Assembly: GCF_003255815.1 (NCBI RefSeq)
Contig: NC_037681.1
Coordinates: forward strand, 61,705,690 to 61,769,689
Direction: 5' to 3'
Length of the DNA stretch: 64,000 nucleotides
From: Theropithecus gelada
Taxonomy: Eukaryota > Chordata > Mammalia > Primates > Cercopithecidae
Shown here: positions 1 through 9,290 of the stretch, piece after piece
How positions within the stretch are numbered: position 1 is the stretch's first letter
How the letters are laid out: each line of letters starts with the position of its first letter
Made by a program: the position numbers and the translations under genes
The notes under the pieces: model-generated
The model's database searches: none
What the model saw: only the letters and a program-made list of their open reading frames with translations
What the model was told of the DNA's origin: nothing

Positions 1-645
1 TGGCATTGTTGATTATTCAGCATCAATTCACTTCTTTAGGTTTACATAGCACTGATCTTCCCCTGAATACCATTCAACTCTCACTCCCAACCAATTTCAT
101 GTACTTTGTGTAGAGGTAATTCCAATACTGACTTCAGGGATGAACATGTTGCTGAATCTACTAGAACACTGTAGTCATCAGCCATGGTTCTTTACTACAA
201 AAGGGTATGTGACATGATCAAGGCCAGAATAATAATTAGACAATTGTTTTGCTGTTTAGATTGGAGGCATGCTCCCTTTTCCATTCAAACTACTAGATTG
301 AAGCCAATGGAGCAGAAGATAAACAAAAAGAGATAAAGGAAAATGAGACAAACTATAAGGTCAGAGCTAGAGTGTAGGAAAAAGAAAATAAGCTCTATCT
401 TCTCAATCTTTACTAATATAGGAGATTCAGAGTTGATCCTGAAATTAATACAGCTAGCAATAGCAAAGCTTGTGCATTTTTTCCAAAAGTATGAAATAAG
501 GGTATTATTCACTAATCAATAGTGCTTTACTAGTTTAATTAAATCTGAGATGTTTATAATCACTTCCATGAAATAGTTATTTCTTTCATACATTAAGTAT
601 TATATAGTCTACTTCTTTTTATAGTTAGTTACATTGGCTACTGCT
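1..645. other. Unassigned AT-rich sequence
   Basis: No gene, RNA or repeat that I can name with confidence. Part of it (about 90-330) has the general look of an old degraded mammalian repeat, but the resemblance is too weak to assign a family. The one open frame here is short, has no homology I recognise and is treated as chance. Confidence 0.4.
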
Positions 646-728
646 AGAGGGAGGGAAGGGAGGGAGGGAGGAAGTGGGGGAGGGAAGAAGGAAGGAAGGA
701 AGGAAGGGAAGGAAGGAAAGAAGGGAGG
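646..728. repeat. GGGA/GGAA simple repeat
   Basis: A short purine-rich tract of mixed GGGA and GGAA units with a few longer G runs. It lies just upstream of an LTR-like segment and about 420 bp from a much larger array of the same composition, so the two may share a history of slippage. Length variation between individuals is likely. Confidence 0.9.
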
Positions 729-744
729 GTCAATCAAGAGTTTA

Positions 745-1145
745 ATTGTTTTTCCCTGCAAATTCATATGGTAGAGTCCTAAACGCCAGTACCTTAAAAT
801 GTGACCTTATTAGGAAATAAGGTTTTTGCAGGAATAATCAGGTTAAAATGAAGTCATTTAAGAGGGTCCTAATCTGATAGGAGTGATATCCTTATAAGAA
901 GGAAAAATTTGGATACAGAGACACACATAGAGGGGAAGTAGATGAGAAGAGACAAGGGGGGAAGATGGCCAACTACAATCCAAGGAGAGAGGCCTGGGAG
1001 AGATCCTTCCCTTACGGCCCTCACAAGGAACCAGCACTGCTGACATCTCTCTGGACTCCCAACCTCCTGAACTGTAAGAAAATAAATTTCTGTTATTTAA
1101 GCCACTCTGTCTGTTTGGGTATGGTAGCCCTAGCAAACTAATACA
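745..1145 (+). mobile_element. Ancient LTR, probably ERVL-MaLR (MLT1-like)
   Basis: The segment has the layout of a MaLR-type LTR: an early block around 'aaaatgtgaccttattagg', a middle block with 'gatatccttataagaagg', an AATAAA signal near 1081, and a 3' end with 'ccctagcaaactaataca'. These blocks are familiar from a common mammalian LTR group; I am sure it is LTR-like but not of the subfamily. Its 3' end runs directly into the purine array. No internal retroviral sequence is attached, so it is a solo LTR or fragment. Confidence 0.6.
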
Positions 1146-1353
1146 AAGAAGAAAAAAGAAGGAAGGCAGGAAGGCAGGGAGGCAGGAAGGCAGGAAGGAA
1201 GGAAGGAAGGCAGGAAGGAAGGAAGGAAGGAAGGAAAGGAAGGAGGGAAGGAGCGAGGGAGGGAGGGAAGGAAGGAAGGAAGGAAGGAAGGAAGGAAGGA
1301 AGGAAGGAAGGAAGGAAGGAAGGAAGGAAGGAAGGAAGGAAGGAAAGAAGGAG

Positions 1354-1384
<31 letters not shown>

Positions 1385-1497
1385 AAGAAAAGAAAAGAAA
1401 AGAAAAGAAAAGAAAAGAAAAGAAAAGAAAAGAAAAGAAAAGAAAAGAAAAGAAAAGAAAAGAAAAGAAAAGAAAAGAAAAGAAAAGAAAAGAAAAA
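1144..1497. repeat. Long purine array: GGAA, GAAA and AAAAG repeats
   Basis: About 350 bp of almost pure purine on the plus strand. It passes from GGCA/GGAA mixtures (1160-1255) to an uninterrupted run of 20 GGAA units (1266-1345), a short GAAA/GA section (1346-1387) and 21 AAAAG units (1388-1492). From 1255 to 1497 there is no pyrimidine at all. A 151-codon frame read from the opposite strand is only the translation of the repeat (Phe/Leu/Ser/Pro) and is not a gene. Confidence 0.97.
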
Positions 1498-1507
1498 TCA
1501 TTTGAAA

Positions 1508-1975
1508 CTGCTGAGTAGTTTCCTGGGGTTGCTGTAACAAATTACCACTAATTGGGTGGTTAACAATAAAAATGTATTCTTTCACAGTACTAGAGGTCAG
1601 AAATGTGAAAGCAAGGTGTTAGCAGAGCCATATTCCCTCCAGAGGCTCCTGGAGAGACTCCTTTCCTTTCCCCTTCTTGTTTCTGGTGCGTGTCAGCTTT
1701 CTTGGCTTATGGCCACATTGCTGTGATCTCAGGCTCTGTCTCTACATCACCTTCTCCTTTGTGTTTGTTTTTTCCTAGGTTTGTTTTTTCCTCATATAAG
1801 GACCCCTGTCACTGGATTCAGGGCCTACCCAGATAATCCAAGATTATCTCCTCACCTCAAAATCCTTAACTTAATTACATCTGCAAAGACCTCTTTTTGA
1901 AATAAAGTAAAGTTCACAGGTTCTGGGGATTAGGACCTATATACTATGGGGAACCACCATTTAGCCACTACTGGT
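1508..1975 (-). mobile_element. Ancient LTR-like repeat, antisense
   Basis: Read on the minus strand this resembles the same repeat group as the 745-1145 segment: it has the 'tctttgcagatgtaatta' block, a 'ccttatatgagg' block, and a terminal part corresponding to the 'gctgtaacaaattaccac' stretch on the plus strand. It faces the 745-1145 copy across the purine array. The family name is uncertain; MLT1-like MaLR is my best guess. Confidence 0.55.
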
Positions 1976-2221
1976 GCTGTTTTTAAAGTGAAAATTAAAA
2001 AATAAATGACAGATTAAAATTATATACAACTGAATTATTTTAATGTGTTAAAATGGTTTTCTGTGATGAACATTTACTCTAACTAGTGCAGGTGACAAAG
2101 TTTGAGCATCTTGATATATTTGCTTTCTATCTCAAAATGCTCTGACCCATTATGAAATCCCCAGATATTATCTCCCAATATTATCTCCCTTGCCAAAAGA
2201 ACTCTTCAACCAATTAAAGGA

Positions 2222-2845
2222 AATTTCTTTTTTATTTAAGTTCCAACTTTTATTTTAGGTATGGGGACATATGTGCAGGTTTGTTATGCTGGCATATTGC
2301 ACTCAGGTAGTGAGCATAGTATGAGCATAGTACTCAATAGGTAATTTTTCAACCCATGTTTTCCCCCAGTCCCTCTCAACTTTAGTAGTCCACAGTGCCT
2401 ATTGCTCCTATGTTTATGTCCATGTGTGCTCAATGTTTACCTCCCACTTATAAGTGAAAACATACATTATTTGGTTTTCTATTCCTACTTAATTCACTTA
2501 GGATTATTACCTCCAGCTTCATTCATGTTGCTGCAAAGGACATGATTTTATTCCTCTTTATGGCTGCATAGTATTCCATAGTGTGTATGTACTACATTTT
2601 CTTTATCCGCTCCACCATGATGGACACTTAGGTTGATCCCATATCTTTGCTACCGTGGATAGTGTGGTGATGAACATACCCACATATGTGTCTTTTTGGT
2701 ATAATGATATATTTTTCTTTGTGTGTATACTAAGTAATGGGATTCTTGGGTGGATACTAGCTCTGTTTTAAGTCCTTTGAGAAATTTCCAAACTGCTTTC
2801 CACACTGGCTGAAGTAGTTTACATTCCCACCAATGGCGCATTAAG
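2222..2845 (-). mobile_element. L1 3' end fragment, antisense
   Basis: Read on the minus strand this is the last ~600 bp of an L1: the end of ORF2 followed by 3' UTR. On the plus strand the hallmarks are the 'gggacatatgtgcaggtttg' block, the 'ataagtgaaaacat' block and 'gcatagtattccatagtgtg'. The copy is 5'-truncated and diverged, consistent with an older L1P or young L1M subfamily. Frames here encode only broken ORF2 C-terminus. Confidence 0.9.
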
Positions 2846-4392
2846 CATCAGAAGAAATTTCTGATTGTTAATACATTTTGCAATCATGTAAGTATGGGCA
2901 TGTTTATCTGTGGGTTGAGGCTGTGGAATTATAGACACATTACTTACAGCCTTGTCCTGATTTCTATGACAGAAAAATATAATGACCTCCACTTAACTTT
3001 AAGAGTTGTCATTTGAAGTATATGTCATTAAATTATAAAAAGAAAGCACAAATTCATAGAATATTTGATATTGTCCTTCAGTGAATTAATAACAAACCTC
3101 AGGCAAGTTTGTAAATTAATCTAATTATGACAAATTTTCTCTATAAATAGGAAATTATTATAATTTTCCCTGTGGTAGCTATGTCCCTTTCCTGTGAGTA
3201 TAAACAAACTTGCAAAATACACAAAACTATAGTAGATTGCACTGATACCAGAGACTCACATATTTTCAAAGTTTAGGCTACCCAGACAACTGATTTGTCC
3301 ACTGGACAAAATTTTTCCAAATATCAGCCAAAGTATTTGTCCCTCCATTCTTAACTAAATGTACTACTTGTTTAACTAACATGTTTTTGCACTTTAAGAA
3401 AGATAATGTTAACACTTAAAAAATACTGTCTAGTTTGTATTCTCCATTATTCATATTATAAATGAATATGCTGAGTGTTCATGAAATGAAATGCTCAAGT
3501 GCTCAAGTAATTGGCAAGTGCCCATTTACTTGGCCTGGGAGGTCTATGGACTTCAAGAGGAATCTGTGAATGGGATTTATAATATATGAAGGGAGTGTAT
3601 TTTTTAGGGCACTATAGTTCCCCTAAAATTATTTTTAAAATGTGTTTTAAAATGAATATGTGCATTTTCCAAATGCACATATTCCTGGCCAGTGCTTTTG
3701 TTGGATTTGTAACGAGTTTATGATTCAAAAAATTATCTAAAACTCCAGCCTAAGTTTTCTGTCTACTAGAATAATGCATTGAAAATATTAATCCATTCTT
3801 TATACAAAACTAAATAAGATCCTTTAGAAAGAGAATATTTGTTCATATATCTTGGAAGATTGCTATTTGCAAATTTTTCATGCTTGGTCATGAATCACCT
3901 TTAAAATGTGCACTTAGGCATAGCAATCACCAATCAAAATGCAAGCAGGGAGGCAAGGATAAAAAGTCTGACTCTCAAGCCATTTCAACTCACTTGAAGG
4001 TCATCAGTTATATGAAATATAAACCTCCCTCTCTGGGACAAAACATTTAACCAACTGTTTAAGTAAGATATGCCTTTGTTCCTGCTGGTTCCGTGAGTAA
4101 ATAACACCAGCCCACACCTGTATGCATTTGGTCTTTCCTAAAATATTTGTGTGCCATTATGTGGACACATTCTTATTAGACTACTTGGGGTGTCATGATT
4201 CACAATTTGATGTGGAACTCAGAGCCAAAAGAGCCCTATGTGATTATTTTAAATGAAAAAATTACATTTAATGCAAATGCCATTCTTTATTATATTTTCT
4301 GAGTTCTAGATATGAGTACCTAGATGAAACAGAACTAAAAGCAGCTATAAAACATCTACAGCTATTTTAATTGGTTAAGAAGTTGTTTAGGA
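2846..4392. other. Unassigned AT-rich sequence
   Basis: No coding or RNA gene and no repeat I can name. It contains one notable secondary-structure element, a 14-bp perfect inverted repeat with a 3-base loop at 3654-3684. Otherwise it looks like ordinary unique intergenic DNA. Confidence 0.5.
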
Positions 4393-4730
4393 ACAAAACT
4401 CAACTTCTTTTTTTTTTTTTTTTTTTTTTTTTTGGAGACAGAGTCTTGCTCTGTTACCCAGGCTGGAGTGCAGTGGCACAATCTCGGCTCACTGCAAGCT
4501 CTACCTCCTGGGTTCACACCATTCTCCTGCCTCAGCCTCCCGAGTAGCTGGGACTACAGGCGCCCACCACCGCGCCCGGCTAATTTTTTGTATTTTTAGT
4601 AGAGATGGGGTTTCACCATGTTAGCCAGGATGGTCTCGATCTCTTGACCTCGTGATCTACCCACCTTGGCCTCACAAAGTGCTGAGATTACAGACAGGAG
4701 CCACTGCGCCCGACCACAAAATTTAATTTC
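4393..4730 (-). mobile_element. AluY with target-site duplication
   Basis: A full-length Alu on the minus strand (4408-4715), with the poly-A tail seen as T26 at 4408-4433. The 'ctgcaagctctacctcctgg' and 'cacaccattctcctgcc' stretches match AluY-type diagnostic positions. It is flanked by 15-bp direct repeats (4393-4407 and 4716-4730) that differ at three positions, all C versus T, which I read as the aged target-site duplication. Internal A and B boxes are present but the copy is diverged, so activity is not implied. Confidence 0.93.
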
Positions 4731-6094
4731 TAAGCATTTATACCTCAAAATCAAATTACTCTTCTCTCATTTGTACATTTAAAATCTTAATAGGAATTTT
4801 ATTCACATAGTTCTGTTAGAAGTTGCCAGAATCACTACTGCCTACTAGATTTCTGGAGGCTAGTCATTTGATTGCACAGCAAAATATGGAATTACCTAAC
4901 ACTGGAAAAGAAAGAAAGAAAACGAAGATTATATCAAAACTGCAGCATAGAACTCTATCGGAATTTTATAGCAGAAATGAAAGGAAGTTTGTCCCAACAA
5001 CCTTCCAGCAGAAGACATATGATAAGTTAGATTCATCCTCTTTACCAGGAGTACCAGAGACCAGGAGCATATAAAGGAAAAGAAAACAGAGTAGTCATAA
5101 ATCAACAGACCTGTCAACAAATCTGTGAGAATTAGCTATGACTGCATAAATGGATAAAAGTAAAAACCAAATGAAGTCAAATGTGATGGATACAAACTAA
5201 GGAACATAGTCCAGAAGTTAGAAGGAATGAACTGTATATGTAGATGCAATATAAGGATATCACAGAAAAAAAATAGAGATGGATGAAAATATATTTAAAG
5301 ATACCTACCTACTGAAACATTTATTGAAGTAGCAACCTATGAAGCAAAAGAAAATGGTACAGGCTGAGAATAAAAGGAAAAAGACAACAGGTGGGTTCAA
5401 GCTAGATAGATGACACATAGACAACAATCAGGGAGAGATTTTTTTAAGAAAGCACATTGTCAATGTCTCAAAACCAGAAATATATTAATAACCTTCTACC
5501 TGAGCTCTATAAAGAACAGTAAAATTCTAATACAAAAGGAATGGAACTACCAAAGAAGATGCAAAGAAGAAGGAAGGTAAAGAATAAATTCTGTAATTCT
5601 TTCTGCTTCTAAGGTCAATTACAAGGGCCACGGGAGGAGCCTAAAATACAAGTAAAATGATATATTCAGCAACTGTGAAGTAAAAACATTGCTTTTAGTA
5701 AATGATCTGCTATGAGAGATGACAAACTGAGTGAGTTAATTACAAAAACTCCTTAATAAGTTGCATGTATTAGATAAGAAAGATATATAAATGAAAATGG
5801 AGCCTCAATTATAAAATAAATTGAGATGAGCCTGAAAGACATATTTACAGCAATGTAACTTCCTACAAGCAAGAATATCTTCAGGAGCTCCAGATTACTG
5901 CAAACTAAGTATCTGAACAAAATGGGGGCCTCACAAACTGATCAGAGATACGATTTCAACCCCAGCTCTTCAGGAATAAAAATAGACACAAAATATACTG
6001 ACTCTTAGTTCAAGCAAACAAGTAAGAAAATACTTTCTGATGAATTTATTGTCTTGAGGATCGGGATCAAATTAGTTAAAATTAAACCTACATA
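4731..6094. other. Unassigned purine-rich sequence
   Basis: A-rich DNA between AluY and an L1. The base composition and stop-ridden frames could suit a very old L1 or HAL1 remnant, but I see no diagnostic block. An 83-codon frame beginning at 4823 has no recognisable motif, no initiation context worth noting and no splice signals, so I do not call it a gene. Confidence 0.4.
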
Positions 6095-7480
6095 ATATAA
6101 ATGTAAGACATACACACCCCTGCAACCATCTGATCTTTGACAAATTTGACGAAAATAAATAATGGGGAAAGAACTCCCTATTCAATAAATGGTGCTGGAA
6201 TAACTGACTACCCCTATGTAGAAAAATTAAATGGGACCTCTTATCTTTCAGCATACACAAAAATTAACTAAATTAACTAAAGATGGATTAAAGATTTAAA
6301 TACAAGGCCTTGTATTTAAAAACTGTACAGATCCTAGAAAAAAAAACAGGAATTACTCTTCGTGACATCAGCATTGGCAAAGAATTTATGGCTAAGTTCT
6401 CAAAAGCAACTGCAACAAAAGCAAAAATTGACAAGTGGGACTGAATTAAACTAAAGAGCTTCTGCACAGAAAAGAAACTATCAACAGAGTAAACAGACAA
6501 CCTACCGAACGTCAGAAAATATCCCAAACTATGCATCTGACAAAGGACTAATATCCAGAATCTATAAGGAGCTTAAACAAATCAACAATCAAAACCCAAA
6601 TAACTCCACTAAAAATAAGCAAAGAACATAAACAGACATTTCTCAAAAGAAGGCATACATGTGGCCAACAAATATGAACAAATGCCAAATGCTCATCATC
6701 ACTAATCATCAGAGAAATGCAAATCAAAACCACAATGAGATACCGTCTCACACCAGTCAGAATGGCTATTACTAAAAAGTCAAAAAATAACAGATGCTGG
6801 CAAGGCTGCAGAGAAAAGGGAATGTTTCTACACTGCTGGTGAGAATGTAAAGTAGTTCAGCCACTGTGGGAAGCAGTTTCGAGATTTCTCAAATAACTTA
6901 AAATAGAACTACCACATGAACCAGCAATCTTGTTACTGGATATATACCCAAAGGAAAATAAAGCATTCGACAAAAAAGACACACACAGCCTAATATTAAT
7001 CACAGCACTATTCACAATAGGAAAGACATGGAATCAATCTAGATGCCCATCAACAGTGGACTGGATAAAGAAAATGTGGTTCATATACACGATGGAATAC
7101 TATGCAGCCATAAAAAGAATGAAATCATATCCTTTGAAGCAACACGGATAGAGGTGGAGGCCATAATCCTAAGGGAATTAACACAGGAACAGAAAACAGA
7201 ATACTGCGTGTTCTCACTTATAAGTAGGAGTTAAACATTAAGCACACATGGACATAGATGGGAACAACAGACACTGGGGGCTAGTACAGGAGGAAGGGAG
7301 GGAGTCGGGGGAAAGGGCTGAAAAACTACCTGTTGGGTGCTATGCTCACTACCTGGGTGACGGGATCATCCATACCCAAAATCTCAGCATCATGTAATAT
7401 TCCCATGTAACAAAACTATACATGTGCCCCCTGAATCTAAAATCAAAATCAAAATTATTTAAATAAATAAATAAATAAAA
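6095..7480 (+). mobile_element. 5'-truncated L1 (ORF2 C-terminus and 3' UTR)
   Basis: Sense-strand L1 beginning in the C-terminal third of ORF2 ('ccatctgatctttgacaaat') and running through the region that encodes the 'YYAAIKRMK'-like end of ORF2 (about 7100) into the 3' UTR and an (AAAT)n tail at 7460-7480. ORF2 is broken by many stops and frameshifts. The divergence suggests an L1PB or young L1M subfamily. An unusual perfect 26-bp palindrome sits at 6295-6320, replacing normal L1 sequence. Confidence 0.93.
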
Positions 7481-8094
7481 CTCTTTCATCAATTTAATTC
7501 CCATCCTGTCATTGGGAAAAAATGTGGTTAACAATTTTTCAGAAGTGTTCTAATGGTGCAGAGAATATTTACAATTATTTTAGGGAAAAGAACAACTCTC
7601 TGCCTAAATACAGCTGTTCTAGAGTGTAACATATTATTAAGAACTATTTTAAGAGTAGAAGAAAAGACCCTTGCAGTGCCTGCTGCTAACTGCTACAGAT
7701 TTCAAGTTAATTGAGTGGAGAAACAGATCTACCAGATTTATGGAAATATCCCAGGGATAAACCATAATAACAACATGCACACACACAAACACACAGCCTG
7801 ATAAAACTCTTCCATGGTTCAGTTGATAATGAAGGCATTCAAAATGCCCAAGTTAATATAAGACAGTAGCGTAAAACTTTAAAAATAAAATGGAAAGAAA
7901 GAAAGTGAAAGGGAAAGTACAGATTCTGATGACAGAGTTGGGAAGTAAAGCAGGAATTTAAAATATGAATTTCCATTGATAGCAGGAGTAAGAATGAAGT
8001 GACACAGATAGTACTGAAACTACTCATCACTACCATTTGACATTTGCATTGGGCACTTTCCTTTTCTACTCACCAAAGATAAAGAAATTACCAA
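7481..8094. other. Unassigned sequence with short CA run
   Basis: No gene or nameable repeat. A short interrupted CA stretch lies around 7776-7797. The remaining sequence is ordinary AT-rich intergenic DNA. Confidence 0.45.
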
Positions 8095-8734
8095 TTACAG
8101 CAGACAGAATTCTAAAAGTGAGCCCCTGAGGTTTCCTGCCCTAATCTTCAGGAAATATGCTGAGATGTCTCACCGCGAGTATGTCACTTTACACAGCTAA
8201 AGAGATTTTTCAGATATAATTAAGGTTACTAATCACTTGAGCTTAAAATAGGGAAATTACCTGGGTTATCTGAATGGACCAAATATAATCACATGAGTCC
8301 TTTAAATTCAGAATTCTTTCTGGCTGGTGGCATAAAATGAAGTCAGAGATTCAAAATACAAGAAGGATTTGACAAGCCATTGATGCCTGGAAGGTGGAAA
8401 GGGCCCAGTGACAAGAAATACAGGTAGCCTCTAGAAACAGAGCACCTGCAACTGACAGCCATCAAGGATATGAGAACCTCTGTCTTACAACCCCAAAGAA
8501 ATTAATTCTTCCAGCAACCAGAAGGAGCTGAGAAGGGCATTCTTTCTCAGAGCCTCCAAATAAAAACGCATGCTAGTTTATACCTTTATTTCAGCCTTAT
8601 GATTCCCTAAGCATAGACCCAGTCAAGCCCGTCTGTACTTCTGAACCTTAGAACTATGAGCTAATAATTCTGTTTTGTCTTAAGTCATTAAGTGTATGGT
8701 ACTTTTAAAAGGCGGCAATAGAAAACTAGTACAC
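8095..8734 (+). mobile_element. Ancient LTR (ERVL/MaLR-type, family uncertain)
   Basis: The segment contains ordered blocks I associate with an old mammalian LTR: 'tttcagatataattaagg' near 8210, 'gaaggatttgacaagccatt' near 8360, 'gatttcagcc'-like sequence before 8600, and the end 'gcaatagaaaactagtacac'. It lies in the sense orientation and is heavily diverged. No internal retroviral sequence is attached. I am confident of the LTR class, not of the subfamily. Confidence 0.55.
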
Positions 8735-9141
8735 CATGATTATATCACTGCAATTTTACTGTGGAATTTTTTCAGGCAATATAGTAACATACATCTGTGT
8801 CTCATGAGTAAAAGGAGAGTTACATATCAAATGAATAATTTTAATTATCATTTTGAGTACAAAGGACATGATGCTCCCAGCCAGTTCAATGATGGAATTG
8901 TTAACTAATGCCTTATAGTATTCTTATAAGAATAGAGTATTCTTATGAAAAACAATGAAAACTGACCAGCTTTCAATGACTATCAATGTAAAAGTCCCTG
9001 AAAGTGGCTAAATTATATATTTCTTCCCCTGAATTTTGCTAAAGATAATCATTTTGATGCCAGTTAATTTTTAAATTAATTCAAAATTAATTAAAAATAT
9101 TTAATAGATATATCAATAAGTTTCACGAAAAGCAGCATAGT
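8735..9141. other. Unassigned AT-rich sequence
   Basis: Nothing recognisable beyond a perfect 16-bp palindrome (8919-8934) followed at once by a partial copy of its left half. No coding potential. Confidence 0.45.
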
Positions 9142-9290
9142 GTGGTGGGAAGCATATTTGAGTATAAGTAGATACCACCTTCAGTGCTAATTATGTAAGT
9201 AAGAAATTTATGTGATCTTAGAGAAGGCATCTAACATTTTGACCTCAGTTTTCTTATCTCTATAATAAGTGTAAACTAAATTTGCTTCTC
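9142..9290 (+). mobile_element. MIR SINE
   Basis: The order of blocks is that of a MIR: 'tagtgtggtgggaagcat' at the start, a diverged 'tgtgatcttagagaaggcat' core, then 'cctcagttttcttatctcta'. Diverged as expected of a pre-eutherian element; no function inferred. Confidence 0.7.

Noticed and set aside
1130..1585. 151-codon minus-strand open frame rich in Phe, Leu, Ser and Pro
   Set aside because: It is only the translation of the purine/pyrimidine simple repeat. The lack of stops follows from the repeat units.
4823..5074. 83-codon plus-strand frame
   Set aside because: Lysine/serine-rich as expected in A-rich DNA, overlaps an opposite-strand frame, and has no recognisable motif.
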